The notes: a model not told the origin generated them from the sequence alone. A stretch of DNA of 64,000 nt from Xanthoparmelia taractica (GCA_033085395.1 JANQBS010000148.1:1-64000); one strand, 5' to 3'. Counted from the first letter of the stretch, positions 11,711-23,343 are shown. Numbers and translations are program-made.

Positions 11711-14318
11711 GGGACGTGATAGGTGTACACCCCCTTTCCCTACATGTACACCCCCTATTTCCCTACATGTACACCCCCCCAAATTGGGTTAGTGCGGGAG
11801 AAAATTGCGGAGACTCTTGGTGGCATCAGGGCAAGCTTCTCCACGCCTCTCCCAGTAAATAATTCGATCATTTGAGATCTCGCAATTGAATTATTTGAAT
11901 ATCCTTCCCTAGTCGCATTTGATTGACTGGCTTCCTTCTCTGCTTGCTACTAGAAATACGCTCAGCGTATTTATATATCCACTCTATTTCAGCTACCTAT
12001 TCTACATCTAAAACGATTTAAACATATCCTCGTTGCCTCGCATATAGGCTGGTTCACGTCCTCCTCGGGTGGTATCTCTTGATTCGCCTCTTATAGCCTC
12101 TGGATCTCCTCGTGTAGTAGTAGTAGCATAAAAAACGTTTAGAGCAGCCGTCTCCTCCTCGTTAGTCATCTGGCTAGCTGTAATTAATGGATCGTGATCG
12201 CCAGCAACGCCGCTGTCACGCGCACGGCCACGGCTACGGCTACCTCGTATACTAATTAATGTGTTGTTGCTTCGCTACGATAGATACTCGTCTACTCGCT
12301 CGAATTCTAACGATAGTCGACGTATCGATCTTTGAAACGCGAGTTTCGTACGTGTGGGTAACTTCGTAGGGTTATTAGATCTATCTTTGATACGCGTAAT
12401 AGCTAATTCGTGAATAGCAAGTAGAGGGTTAATGAAATATTCTAAATTCTTTAATATCTCGGGTGAACTACGTGTATATAAGATAGCGGGTTTTTTGAAG
12501 TATTAATAAGAGTGTATATCGCTCAATTTGATAGTTTCGGAGTCTTTTTTTAATCTCGTCTTAATCTTATAAGCGTATAAAAGTTTAGATATCGCGATAA
12601 AGGCTTTAGTGTAGGGACCCAGATCGTTATTAATCTTAGCTAGCTGCTCGCGTATCTTACGTAGTGCGAATAATATCACGTGTGCAAGAATATTACGAAA
12701 AATAGATTTACGAAGCTCTATAGATATAGCGATCTTTAAAGACTCGAATTTAGCTATATAGCTCGATCGCTAACGAATAAGAAGGTTATTAATCTTATTA
12801 ACGATCGTCTTGAGATCGCTTACTTAAAGTTAGTTAAGATCTTAATTAAATAATAGCGTATTAACGTATCAGTTAAGAATTTAAGCTCTTTTTTTAAGAT
12901 TATAAAGTTACTCTCGCCTCTTAAAGAGATCGTATTAAAGAAATATAATTTCTTATTAATATAGCACTAAATAAATTTTCGTTTATATAGATTCACTCAC
13001 GTGTTAGCTAGATATATATATATCTAAGAATTATAGACGTTATATTTTTCTTAAAGAGACTTTCACTCCGCCTCGAAGACCTCTTACGTGTGTACATAAA
13101 CTACGCGTTATCAATAAACCTGAAACTTCTTTCAATTCTTCTTGATTTCGAAGTACTTCTTATAGTTACCGAGGACGTTCTTATTGATATGTTAGATATA
13201 TAGCATATACTTAATATTCGGAAAAATAGCGATATGCGCGTTAATTAAGGTCGTTTCACGATTAATAATATTAATAATAGGGTCTGGAATATCGAGTTCG
13301 ATTAGCATTTCTCGATATTGCTATAGTATTTATATATAGTCCTCTTTCTTTTTCTTTTCCAAGAAATAGAAGACTATATAGAATATAGTGTTAATCGCGG
13401 TCACGTCGGTGATAACAAGTAAAGAAAGCTTATACTTATTCGTTTTGTATATGTAGTTTGTAATAACTATCTCTTAGTTAACTCTTAGTGTTTTTTAATA
13501 CGATTCTTTAAAGAAAAATAAGTAAGTAATTTAATTCTTACGATTCTTCAAATACTTAACGTATTAGTTACTCGTATATAGTTATTTTATAAGTACTTAT
13601 ATAAGTGTAAGAGAATTAAGTTCTCGTCGTCGAATTTTATTCTTTACGTTATAGATATCTTATATTTTTTCAAGAGAGAATTCTCTTTATTATCCTCGCG
13701 ATGTAGATCTAAAATAATCTACGCAGATATCGAATAACTCTTTATCTGCGTAACGATTAATTGCTTAATCTTTAGAGTTAAGACTAGCTTTCGTAAAGAA
13801 GAATACATTATTTATAGAGTCGCTAAATAATTATAAGACGGATTTTTAATCTTAAGGATTTAATTATTATCGATACGTCTTATAACGATCTTAAATAAGT
13901 ATTCGTTTAAGCGAGAGATATCATAAATTCTCTTCTAACCTGCTCTTTCACGTACTTTATCGCCTCGATCGCAGCGTAGTCAGACTTTACGAGTAACACT
14001 CTTCTTATTAGACTTGAACCGATATTTAACAATAGCATAGCTCTTCGAATTAGCGTGCTTCTAGACCTAGCGCACGAGGCTATTAATAATAACGTCTGAT
14101 AGGCCGTCTGACGGTGATAGGAGTGTTATAATTACTGAGTTGATAATGTGAAAGATAGATATTGAATAAGAAAGATAAAGGTGCATGGGCGCGTCGCCCT
14201 CGGTTCTACTTCGGTATATGACCTAATTAGGTTAGCGTGACCCGATTTGAGGGGGTGTACATGTAGGAAAATAGAGGGTGTACATGTAGGGAAAGGAGGT
14301 GTACACCTATCACGTCTC
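11711..14318. mobile_element. Mutator-like (MULE) DNA transposon relic with long TIRs and 8-bp TSD
   Basis: The left end (GGGACGTGATAGGTGTACAC...) and the reverse complement of the right end (GAGACGTGATAGGTGTACAC...) match for about 75 bp. Each carries repeated CCCTACATGTACACCCCC-type subterminal units. Immediately outside, the 8-mer ATAATTAA occurs at 11703-11710 and 14319-14326 as a target-site duplication. Total length is 2,608 bp. The interior encodes a degraded MULE-type transposase on the minus strand. Because the ends are far better preserved than the coding part, the element may have been mobilised in trans or had its coding region hit by RIP. Confidence 0.9.
12560..13990 (-). pseudogene. 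MULE-type transposase, heavily degraded
   Basis: Reading the minus strand across stops and frame changes gives recognisable MULE transposase blocks in the expected order. Near 13460-13410 the segment YIYKTNKYKLSLL corresponds to the conserved block around the first catalytic aspartate. Near 13290-13210 the segment RETTLINAHIAIFPNIKYML precedes HINKNVLGNYKKYFE (13200-13140), the WHI(N)KN block. The tryptophan before HINKN is now a stop, as expected for a G-to-A change. The exact limits are approximate. No function can remain. Confidence 0.75.
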
Positions 14319-14326
14319 ATAATTAA
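14319..14326. repeat. Right target-site duplication of the MULE
   Basis: ATAATTAA directly follows the right inverted repeat and matches 11703-11710 exactly. Confidence 0.85.
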
Positions 14327-14663
14327 ATATTCTATAATAATTATAAACGAACTCGAACTTAATTTAGAATCGTTTTCTATTAGCTATAAAATTAAGTTAC
14401 TTTAAATATAACTTCGTAAGTTATCTAATAGCTCGATATTTATTAAAGATTATTATATATTTACGAGATCTCTTCTTAGTTTTTACGAGTATTTAATATA
14501 AACTAAAAAAATATAATATATTACTTTGTAAATAACTTAATCTAAGTAAGAATAGATAATATAAAAAAACTATTTTAAATTATAAGAAGTAGCGTATAAG
14601 CTAGATCTATAATTACTTATATATTAAATACTAATATCTTAGTAGATAAAGAACGATTAAGTA
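14327..14663. other. AT-rich degraded sequence right of the MULE
   Basis: Very AT-rich with no open frame and no motif. It is presumably the continuation of the repeat into which the MULE inserted. Confidence 0.5.
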
Positions 14664-15847
14664 TACGGGTCGGAAAGATCTGGAATGGTCTGGGATATGG
14701 GGTGTTAATATTATATCATGATATGATATGATATTGAGATCATATCATTTGATTTTTATGGGATAATCTGGGAGACGTGCTAGTATTATGGAATAGTCTA
14801 GGAAATTTCTAATATATGCAGGGGTATCTCATATTATATGTAGGGATATGAGAAATATACTATATATAGAAGAAGTTACTCTATATAGAATCATGCGAAC
14901 GTATTCTAGTCATTATTCTAGTTATCACTTCACTTTATCATTATATTGTTAAGTATTCTAGCCATTATTCTAGCCATCACTTCACTTCATTATCGCTATC
15001 ATTATCACTTCACTTCATCATCACGTTATTAAGCTAAGCTCGCCATCGTATTTAACATCGTGTTGCGAAAGGCCTTCGCAATTATCTAGGGCTTGGCGAG
15101 CTATTTCTACTACTATTAGTGCATTTAATTTATTTGATTACTAGAAGAATTATTAGCACGCTAATTATAATAGCAATCTACTATTTATTCTACGATAGCA
15201 AATTCTCCTCTTCTCCCTTCGCATCATAAAAAGAATTTACGATCGTTCTTTATAATTATATATTCTTAATTATTAAAGTTACACGCTTCGCATAAATAAT
15301 ATAAAAATTTAATAATTTACTTAATCTTAGAGAGTAGAATACGAGGAATCTTAAATATATCTTCTGCATAACGTATATTATTCAATTATTCTTATAAGAG
15401 TTTCTTAATAAAATTCGCGTTAGTTTAATTAACGAGAACTTTTAGAAAAGCTAATATAATTCGAAGAAATAGAACGCTATTCAAAGATAAGAAAAAGATC
15501 TATTAATAACTTTAGCTAAGATATATAAATTCTAGTTATTATTCTAGTTATCACTAATATCTAATATATATAGATTCGTAAGACGAGAGTCTATATTAAT
15601 GCTAATAGTTAGCGTAAAGAGTATTTCTTATCTTATCCGCCACCTAATATAAAAAATAATCTACATTATAAGATACCTCTACATATACTAGAAATTTCCC
15701 AGATTATTTCATAATATTAGTAATTTCCCATCTCATATCTTTATAAGTGATCTAATATAACTCACTTATAATACCCTTTCATGATATAATATAATACGAT
15801 ATAATATGGGATATTTTATTAAATATACTAGATCTTTTCGGCTCGTA
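14664..15847. mobile_element. 1.2 kb TIR element; contains inverted arm B (to 15308)
   Basis: The left end TACGGGTCGGAAAGATCT and the reverse complement of the right end TACGAGCCGAAAAGATCT differ at three of 18 positions, and both start with TA, the usual target of Tc1/mariner- or PIF-like elements. The left 645 bp is the inverted counterpart of 1932-2520. The right 220 bp matches 190-433 in the same orientation. The middle holds direct repeats built from ATTCTAGCCATTATTCTAG and ATCACTTCACTTCAT units (about 14925-15030). No coding capacity is visible, so it is probably a non-autonomous element. Confidence 0.6.
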
Positions 15848-16565
15848 ATTAAGTATATAAAAATACTAGACTAAGATTAAATTCTAGATATATAAAAAAG
15901 ATCTAGTTAAATAATAAGAGTATTAACTATATTTTTATTCTTAAAAACTTATTATTTAAGTATTATATTAATAGTAAAAAAAAATTAATATCGAATTTTA
16001 AATAACGCTTATATAGCTTATAAATAACGTAATTTATATAATCTTAAACGATATTAATTAGTATAAGAACGAGACTAGTAATAACGATATATTAGACTAA
16101 TTTCTCTATAGAATTAGTATTAATCTATAGATATAGCGAGATATTTATAAGAAGATATAAGCGATTAATAAATAATTACTTATAAAATAGACGTAATGCG
16201 ACTATTAGAATATACCTGTTATTATATCTCTTTATTATATTTATAAATGTAATAGAATAACCATGGATATCGATATCCCATGAGTAGCATGCAACACATG
16301 CGTATGGTACGTACGCATATGGCCGTGATCAAGAGGTGGATCGATCACTCTACGCATATGGATGGGTTTGATGGGATAGTCTCTGCTTCATGGGAGGCAA
16401 CACGCTACCAGCCTGCTCCTAGTCCTTCAGAACATCTACGTTCCGCAATTACATTCCCAACTCACTGCAGCCACATCCAACTTAGTCAATCACCATGTTT
16501 CGTGACAAATTTTATTGACTAGGTGATGGTGTATTCACTGAAATGAGCTGCACACATCGTGAGGT
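15848..16565. other. AT-rich relic, then 3' flank of the C6 regulator
   Basis: 15848-16260 is AT-rich degraded sequence without frames. Composition normalises around 16260. 16260-16565 is the region downstream of the transcription factor. Nothing else is supported. Confidence 0.5.
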
Positions 16566-17990
16566 CTATTCTTTATTCTGTATGTCAAGAAACTGCCGCA
16601 CTCTCATGACGTTCATTCGTAACGATCCCAATGACCCTACCGCAGGATCCCAATCGAAGGGTAACCGTGTTGCCCCTTCCCCACTGTGTTGCCCATTGAT
16701 CACCGCCTGAAGCAAGCTTCTGGCCCACCCGTCTCCGAGTAAGCCCCCTTGGTAGACATCTCGACGATCCGACACGCGGAAATCGGCTGGCAGGCCGAGG
16801 ATCTTCTCAATCATCTCGAACTGGTGCTGGGTCGCCTGAATCAGGATCTTGGTCTGGAAGCTGCCGTGCTGGACCGAGAAACCGGCCAGTTGCAGACCGG
16901 GAAGGATCTGTAAGCCAGCCTCCGCAAAAGATCCCGGGGACGAGGTAGTGCTACGGCACAGCAGCTCGTACAGACGAAGATAGAGGCTGTCAAATATTGC
17001 AATTATCCGCAGGTAGGACGACAACAGGTTGAGAATGCAAATGAAGCTGAGGGAAGATAGGGAGGGAGTATTACTCGCCATTCGATGGTGGTTGGATCCT
17101 GCTGATGGTGAACTGGCGCCTCCGCGGTCGTAGGACTGGAGAATAGACAAGAATTCTGAAGTGCCGCACAGGGCATCACCGAAGGCATTGGAGGTGGATT
17201 GGCCATCAGGACCTTTCCGCATGACTTTAAAAGGGTTCTCTGAGGCTCTTGGGTCTACGGTCTTGGTATCCCACCGCTGGGATCCCGTCATGCAAGATTG
17301 CATTTGTCTGCATAAATCTAGGCTGAGCTGCGAGAGACGAAAGTCGCACTCGGCTCTAGATAAAACGTTCTCAACGCTGCTACTCGGTTTTTTTTGGGCT
17401 TCTTCTATGATTGAACCCGAATAAGTTATTCGCCCAGCCGTGGCCAGTTCAGAAGGAGAATGCAGAGAGGAAAGGATACCCGAGTCTTCAAACGTATAAC
17501 CATCTCTCTCGTTCGTATTGTTATCGGGGCTGAGAGCATTGGACAGGAATAGGACATCAGACAGCGAAGAGCAGTTCGTAGCGTCTTCTTGGGTGGGAGT
17601 TGGCCAGCAGTCCTGGGCAAGCAAATGATCATTCTCACTTCCCTCGGACAGTCGCCACGATGACAAACTCGTATTATCTGTAGTCAGGCTCGTGGATCCA
17701 ATGGTCGTTGTTATAGGAGTGTCCCGTGATTCAAGGGGGGCTATGTCCACGGCCGGGACGGTAGCCGGCTGTGCGTCGATCTTGGAGGGAGCTTTTGCAA
17801 CACCTCGGACAGATCGTCCCAGCGGCTTAGTATAGCCGGTGACACACTGAAGACCGGCTCGGACGCAACGTATGCAGGATTGTGTCTCATTCTCCCTTGT
17901 ATGGCAACGTAATTTCTGTTCCCGGCAGCGGTCACAGGCGGAACGTTTTGAAGTTGGGAAAAAGGAGGTTGATGGGATATTTGAAGACAT
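16566..17990 (-). CDS. Zn2Cys6 (C6) fungal transcription factor
   Basis: A single-exon 474-residue regulator. The N-terminus carries a Zn2Cys6 binuclear cluster (ACDRCREQKLRC, then CIRCVRAGLQC) at about residues 18-50, followed by a basic linker (GYTKPLGRSVRG) and a serine/threonine-rich middle. The C-terminal half contains helical, leucine-rich segments (LSFICILNLLSSYLRIIAIF; ILPGLQLAGFSV) and ends in a block (QFEMIEKILGLPADFRVSDR) typical of AflR-like pathway regulators. Length and layout match AflR-type cluster regulators of about 400-480 residues. It lies 8.5 kb from the PKS with repeats and a dead P450 between. It is the only DNA-binding regulator in the window and so the best candidate for controlling the cluster, but no direct evidence links them. 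The gene is intact despite being surrounded by RIP-degraded repeats. Confidence 0.9.
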   Translation of the reverse strand: MSSNIPSTSFFPTSKRSACDRCREQKLRCHTRENETQSCIRCVRAGLQCVTGYTKPLGRSVRGVAKAPSKIDAQPATVPAVDIAPLESRDTPITTTIGSTSLTTDNTSLSSWRLSEGSENDHLLAQDCWPTPTQEDATNCSSLSDVLFLSNALSPDNNTNERDGYTFEDSGILSSLHSPSELATAGRITYSGSIIEEAQKKPSSSVENVLSRAECDFRLSQLSLDLCRQMQSCMTGSQRWDTKTVDPRASENPFKVMRKGPDGQSTSNAFGDALCGTSEFLSILQSYDRGGASSPSAGSNHHRMASNTPSLSSLSFICILNLLSSYLRIIAIFDSLYLRLYELLCRSTTSSPGSFAEAGLQILPGLQLAGFSVQHGSFQTKILIQATQHQFEMIEKILGLPADFRVSDRRDVYQGGLLGDGWARSLLQAVINGQHSGEGATRLPFDWDPAVGSLGSLRMNVMRVRQFLDIQNKE

Positions 17991-18858
17991 GGGACCCTGC
18001 CAAGCCCCTGCAGTTGGACGATGAATGATGCAACCATGCTAATAGGTAACAAGCCTTATGCAACCCAACCTGTCACTTTGGCGCCGAAAATAAGTGAACT
18101 TTTAAGAAAACCAAAATGAGACGAGCTAGAAAAGAATCTGTATATAGAACCCTTTACAAAAGCTTGAGAAAGAGGGGACTTTTGTGGGGTGGTGGCCTCG
18201 CAAGGCTAGTTGGCAGAATGGAGGTGCCTGCAACAAAGTAGGATTCGTTAGATCCACGCCACCCCTGCATGCGAAAACTCACTCACCGCCCATACTCCGT
18301 ACTGGCAATACAGTACAGTCAGTACTCAATACCTTGGGTCCATGCGTCACCCATTGGGGTCCCCTTCAAGCCGCTAGGGACCAAGGGAGCGAGGGACGCT
18401 ACTCCAGCTAATCAAACGGATACGTAAAAGCAGAGATTTTCTTGCGTATGCTTGCTGGGTACTTAGTGCTTACGGAGCCGCAGTTTTGCGCTTTCCTTTC
18501 TCAGTATCCGACACCGACTCACGTCAGATTTCACCGCGGAAAATCCCCGCTGTCTCGGATGGGGCGCAGAGATCGGCATGCTGATGCATCAAGGTGCCGC
18601 TGTCACTGTCTAGCTTCCGACTTCCAGCCGGGTTGCCTTGCTTCCGCCAGCGATGATGTGCAGCTGACCCCCTAGTTTCAAGCATGTAAGATTTCGCGGT
18701 GATGGAATGGTCTGAGCGTGGGAAGCGTCAGCCTAGGCGGATTTGACGTTGACGTGCAGGTGCTGTCGTGCAGCTGCAGCTGCCCGCGCGAATTTCGGGC
18801 GCTGAGACCCTTAAAGTACCTTGTTTCCTATCATCCGCAATTCTACAACGTACACTTG
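17991..18858. other. Upstream region of the C6 regulator
   Basis: Normal-composition sequence with no supported gene. Short frames at 18184-18411 and 18442-18675 lack motifs and splicing partners. It should contain the regulator's promoter near 17991-18300. Confidence 0.5.
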
Positions 18859-19167
18859 TCGAATAGTGGGACTATGGGTTAGTGTGTCTCATGATCTGGC
18901 CGCTGTTCCAGATGCATGCGCACATGCGGGGAACACGTGTCTGCGAGAGCACTGCCTATATATAGCTAGCTAGACAGCCACTCCAGGGCTATGCCGCATA
19001 GATATAGGGAGTTTTCTAGCGCTGAGGCACGTCCAGGGGCCCATCTAGGCCTGCTAACGACCTAGCTGGGCCTACTGACTGCAGACCTTAGCGTTAGGAC
19101 GGCCCAAAGAACTATCTACAGTACTGCTTGGTCCCGGTGTGTATGCCTTTATGAATGAGAACACTAA
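18859..19167 (-). repeat. Dispersed 0.3-0.4 kb repeat, copy 2
   Basis: Reverse complement of the repeat at 37954-38310, from TTAGTGTTCTCATTCAT (right edge here) to CCCACTATTCGA (left edge here). This copy keeps many Cs and looks little affected by RIP. It has internal deletions relative to copies 1 and 3. Confidence 0.85.
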
Positions 19168-20518
19168 ACACGTTTGAAACCAAACATTGACTTTTTCCTT
19201 GACGGTATTTGAAAGCTCTAATTAAACCAGTCAACTTTACTAGGCTAACATCTATCTTATTGTTAAGCTATTATTAACTTTAACTATTAATTTAGAAAGC
19301 TTACTTTCTTATAATTAAATAGTGACCGGAAAGGTATGGGATGGGATGGGATATTGGCTTCTCTGCCATCCCATGGTACGGTATGGGGTATAACCATCAG
19401 ATATCTCCCATTCGTGGGATGGTGTGGTATTGCAATGGGATATCCCATGGGATGGGATAATCATGGAATATCCCGTACCGTTGTGGCGGATGACTAGAAT
19501 AATGGCTAGAAATATTCAAATAATAGCTATGTGCCAGCAACACCAGCAACATGATCTAATTATTTTGATTATTCTTATCTTATCCGCCACAAAGATATAG
19601 GATATTCTATAAATATCCCATCCCATAGGATATCCCATTGATTAGTCATCCCATGAGATATTCTACGAATATCTCGAATCTATACCCGTTGAAAGATATA
19701 GAATTTACCTCCCCGATCCCATCCCATATCCCGAACCTATACTATCCCAGTTAATGTATGTACTAGTATATATTATATCTTTCTAGCTACTATATTTAGG
19801 CTTATTATTTTATAACTTCTTTAAAATAATTCTCTAAAGCGAAAGACGCTATTTAAAATAAACTTTAATATTTTAATTTCCACGCGTTTTTTTAAAAAAC
19901 TATTTATAGTAATTAAATAAAAGAAAATTAAGATTTGTAAATTAATTAAAAAGTTATTGTAAATAATAAATAAATAAATAGAAAATACGCTATGTTTATA
20001 AAATAACTTAAATAAGAGATTTTAAATAACGCTAATTACGTTTATTAAAAAAATGAAGAATTATAAGAATTATAAAGTAATAATACTAAGTAATACTAGT
20101 AATATAACTATATATTAGTTATACTTCTTTCTTATTATATACTCTCTATATATTATAATTTTTTTCTTAATTAAAGATTACGTTAACTTAAATAGATTTA
20201 AAATAGAGTTTTAATAAATCTATTTAATTACTAAGATTTAAGATTATTTATATAATGTTAATAATAACTATTTTACTATATTATAGAGTCTTTAAATATT
20301 AGTCACGTGACTATTACATAGATAAAGTAAAATTGTTTAAATTACGTCTACAGTCGCGACATCACGTTACTTAGCAAGCTTTCTACTAGGTATTAGCGTG
20401 TGCAGGAAGCTTAAGAATCCTTGGCATAGATTTTTATTTTTTTTTCACATATCTTAGATTAAATTTATTAGAATAACAAGATTTATATACTTTCTTATAT
20501 AGATATAATCGTCTTAAT
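19168..20518. repeat. Repeat-rich region with GGGATG/CATCCC blocks, then AT-rich debris
   Basis: 19327-19480 and 19600-19740 hold many GGGATG, ATCCCAT and GATATCCC blocks on either side of the small element at 19482-19591. 19740-20518 is AT-rich with poly-T and TTTAAATAA stretches and no frames. The pattern fits nested, degraded non-autonomous elements. Confidence 0.6.
19482..19591. repeat. 110-bp element with perfect 10-bp inverted ends (TGTGGCGGAT/ATCCGCCACA)
   Basis: The segment begins TGTGGCGGAT and ends ATCCGCCACA, an exact 10-bp inverted repeat that is also of TG...CA form. The related motif CTTATCTTATCCGCCAC occurs again near 15635 and, C-to-T altered, near 215. It lies between two blocks of GGGATG-rich repeat, as if nested in them. 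It may be a tiny MITE or solo-LTR-like unit. No flanking duplication was found. Confidence 0.55.
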
Positions 20519-20794
20519 TACGGGTCGGAAAGGTGTGGTATATTTGATGGTATGGGATCAGTTTTTCGAATATCATATCGAAAGGTATAGGATATCCCAT
20601 ACTCCCATTGGGTTTTTAATAAATATATTACGTGATATTTTTTAATATTCTAAAAATACGTAAAAAGCTTAAGCGAACGCTTATATAATTATAAAATTCT
20701 ATAAATAGATTAAAAAGATATAATTTTTTTAAAAAAGTTAAAAAAAAGTTAAAAACGACTATGTTCAACAGATACCACACCTTTCCGACCCGTA
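20519..20794. mobile_element. 276-bp MITE with long inverted ends and TA target
   Basis: The left end TACGGGTCGGAAAGGTG is repeated exactly as the reverse complement at the right end (positions 20771-20794), with about 24 bp of perfect inversion. The outermost bases are TA on both sides, the target of Tc1/mariner-like elements. It is short, AT-rich inside and has no coding capacity. The first 14 bases equal the terminus of the larger element at 14664, so the two may share a transposase source. Confidence 0.85.
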
Positions 20795-21554
20795 GTCTTA
20801 ATATAAGAATTCTAGCGCTATATATTATATTATATAAATATTATTATTTATTACGATATAGTAAATTTTAGAAATCTATAGAGCTTCGTGAGAAAGATTA
20901 GATTTAAACTAAAAAAGTTTAAATAGCTTAAAATAAAGTCTCTTTTTTTTATTTCTAGCGTAGTAATAATGCTAGAATACTACTACTTCGACTACGACTA
21001 TTTATAAAGATTTTCTATTGGAATTTGATGACGGCTTAATTGAATTATCTAAAGAGTGGAGTGCTACTTCTAGTACATGCCAAGCATAATAGGGCTGAGA
21101 TGCTGATTTCCAACATTTTCTAGATTAATCTTTTAGATAGTAAGAAATATAGATTATATAAAAGCTTTAAGAATTAAATAAATCTTAAATATAGATAATT
21201 AACGATGTGGAGAGCAATGTCTCGATTTGAGTGGCAAAAGCATAAAATTCTCAAAAAACTGCGCCAAGGATTCTCAAGCTTCCTGCACACGCTAATAGCC
21301 CGCGCTCTAGCACATATTTCTTGATCCGCACAATATTTCAAGTCTTTAATTCTTACTATTATCGAAAATCACTTTTGGGGGTAGGGCGTTTGATCCTGTT
21401 GTGCTCGCAAAATCATCCCATAGGAGTAGTTGCGAGCAAGTTGTTGCCTAATGCGTCCAGCACACAAGGATTGCAAGTTGCATCTCGAGCTTTACTACTC
21501 ACTTGCAATATTTCCGATTCGACTTCGGATGGAGGCGCACTATTCCTATATGTA
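20795..21554. other. AT-rich debris followed by unique sequence interrupted by an LTR element
   Basis: 20795-21200 is AT-rich debris. From about 21300 the composition is normal and contains a plus-strand frame (21321-21617) that runs into the LTR element. I do not recognise it and do not call it a gene. The last five bases, TGTAC (21550-21554), are the left target-site copy of the LTR element. Confidence 0.45.
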
Positions 21555-21687
21555 CTGTTAGAAATAGTGGCAATCAGCCCTATACTAGTGGCTTGGCAAG
21601 AACACGTTATTATATAAGATTTCGCCTCCTGTATTTCTTACTCCTTAGAGCATTCATCTAGACGGCCCATTGACTTGTTATTCAATA
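21555..21687 (+). repeat. 5' LTR of the retroelement
   Basis: Begins TGTTAGAAATAG and ends TTATTCAATA. It is nearly identical to 23212-23343, with A or T at each differing site. Confidence 0.85.
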
Positions 21688-23211
21688 GGTTATAAGACCC
21701 GAGTTAACGCTGATACTCTTCTATAGTCGGCTGGCTGTGGTAGTTCTTATTGAAAGCTAGATTAACGAGGAGATATAGCACTAGTTATCTAAGTTCATCT
21801 GTGATAGTATCTCTAAGAAGTGGGATCCTCGCCTATGGCGAAATAACTTAGAGAGTAGCTCTTTCTTATCTATGATAGAACTTATTATATAAGATAGCTA
21901 GGGAGTAAATTAGATCCTTCCTCGCCTGTGACGAAGTCTATATATGATAATAACATTTTAAGAGCAAATATCGACACTTCCTTACTTACTATAAAAGCTC
22001 GCTATTAGGTAGTTAAGCAGCATAAAATCGGGAGCAAATTAGATACTTTCTCGCCTGTGGCGAATCCCGCTATGTGGATAGCATAATCATTCTTCTTTCG
22101 ATTATCATTTAATCTTAACGCTACGAAGTTATTCGAATCCTTAAAAATAAACTCTCGAATCTAACGCTACGATATCTATTCGAATTATTTAATCTCGAAC
22201 CTGAAGATTAACGACTATTCGATCTCCATAGTGAGCCTACTACGAAACGATATATTCGATTCTTATATCCTGTTTCTACTCAATCGCCGCCTACGATATC
22301 TATCTATATATTAAATTAGAGGGAGCGACGATGGGGGAAGTAAGATAATTTTATTTAATTCTATATCGGCTTTAGAAGTACAAATATCTTAATTCTTATT
22401 AAGACGACCTTTTTTTTCCTTTCACCTTATCTTATATTAATTTATTAAAAAAATTATAATCGGGGGAGTATAATCGGGGAAGCTATATTCAAGTTACAGA
22501 CCCGCTTATTTTCTTTTCTTAGGTTTCGCCCGTTTCTTAAATCGTAGCTCGATATCTTCGTCTATAATATTTCCTTATTTAAGTTATCTCGCTAGCTTAT
22601 ACGAAACGAATAAGAGAAAGAGTGTAGAAGAAGAAGCGAGAGTAACGATATCTAATACTAAAGTAAAGCGAAAGGCTACTAAAGCCTATATAATATCGAG
22701 ATAAAATTCTTAGAAAGAAGTAAAACGACGACTCGATAAAACGAAAGGTTGCTAAAGTGATATCTAAAGCGAAGGGAGTTAGCCTAGAGCGATATTATCT
22801 GAGGAGAGCGTGAGCGACGATTAGATATCTACATTAAAGTAATATTAAGAGTAGACTATAGTGTTAGAAGAAGTAACTAGACCTAAAGAAGAGCTTAAAG
22901 AATCACGGCAAAACATATAGGGTAGTTGAGCAATCTTTTTAATATCTCACGAAGCTGGATTATTGCTATTGCTGCATCGAGCACGGTATTCGAAGAGTTC
23001 GAAGGATTTGTAAATCTCGATTTTCAGCTTTCAAAAATTAACGACTTAATATCTCGATTACTCAGTGACTAACTACTTAGCAATCACGCTATATCGGGTT
23101 TATCAAGTAATCTTTCCTTATTGCTCTATCTATAGACTATCTCCGAGATATATTATCGTTATTTCACTATCGCCGTCGCCTCTAGAAATAGAGGGTCTAA
23201 TCGAGAGGGAG

Positions 23212-23343
23212 TGTTAGAAATAGTGGCAATCAGCCCTATACTAGTGGCTTGGCAAGAACACGTTGTTACATAAGATTTCGCCTCCTGTATTTCTTACTCC
23301 TTAGAGCATTCATCTAGACGGCCCATTGGCTTGTTATTCAACA
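23212..23343 (+). repeat. 3' LTR of the retroelement
   Basis: Begins TGTTAGAAATAG and ends TTATTCAACA, keeping the canonical CA end that the 5' copy has lost by a C-to-T change. It is preceded by a purine-rich tract. Confidence 0.85.

Larger units (their letters stand above)
21555..23343 (+). mobile_element. 1.8 kb non-autonomous LTR retroelement with 5-bp TSD
   Basis: Direct terminal repeats of about 132 bp (21555-21687 and 23212-23343) begin TGTTAG and end CAATA/CAACA. They differ by roughly four transitions, all giving A or T in the left copy. The 5-mer TGTAC flanks both sides (21550-21554, 23344-23348). GGTTATAAGACCCGAG follows the left LTR and resembles a half-tRNA initiator-Met primer site of Ty1/copia elements. 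A purine tract (GAGAGGGAG) precedes the right LTR, so transcription is left to right. The 1.5 kb interior contains no reverse transcriptase or integrase frame, only repeated CTCGCCTGTGGCGAA-type motifs (near 21830, 21935, 22055). It fits a non-autonomous copia-like derivative. Confidence 0.88.

Noticed and set aside
21321..21617. 98-codon frame running into the 5' LTR
   Set aside because: The frame includes LTR sequence, lacks motifs and cannot be continued sensibly on the far side of the element.
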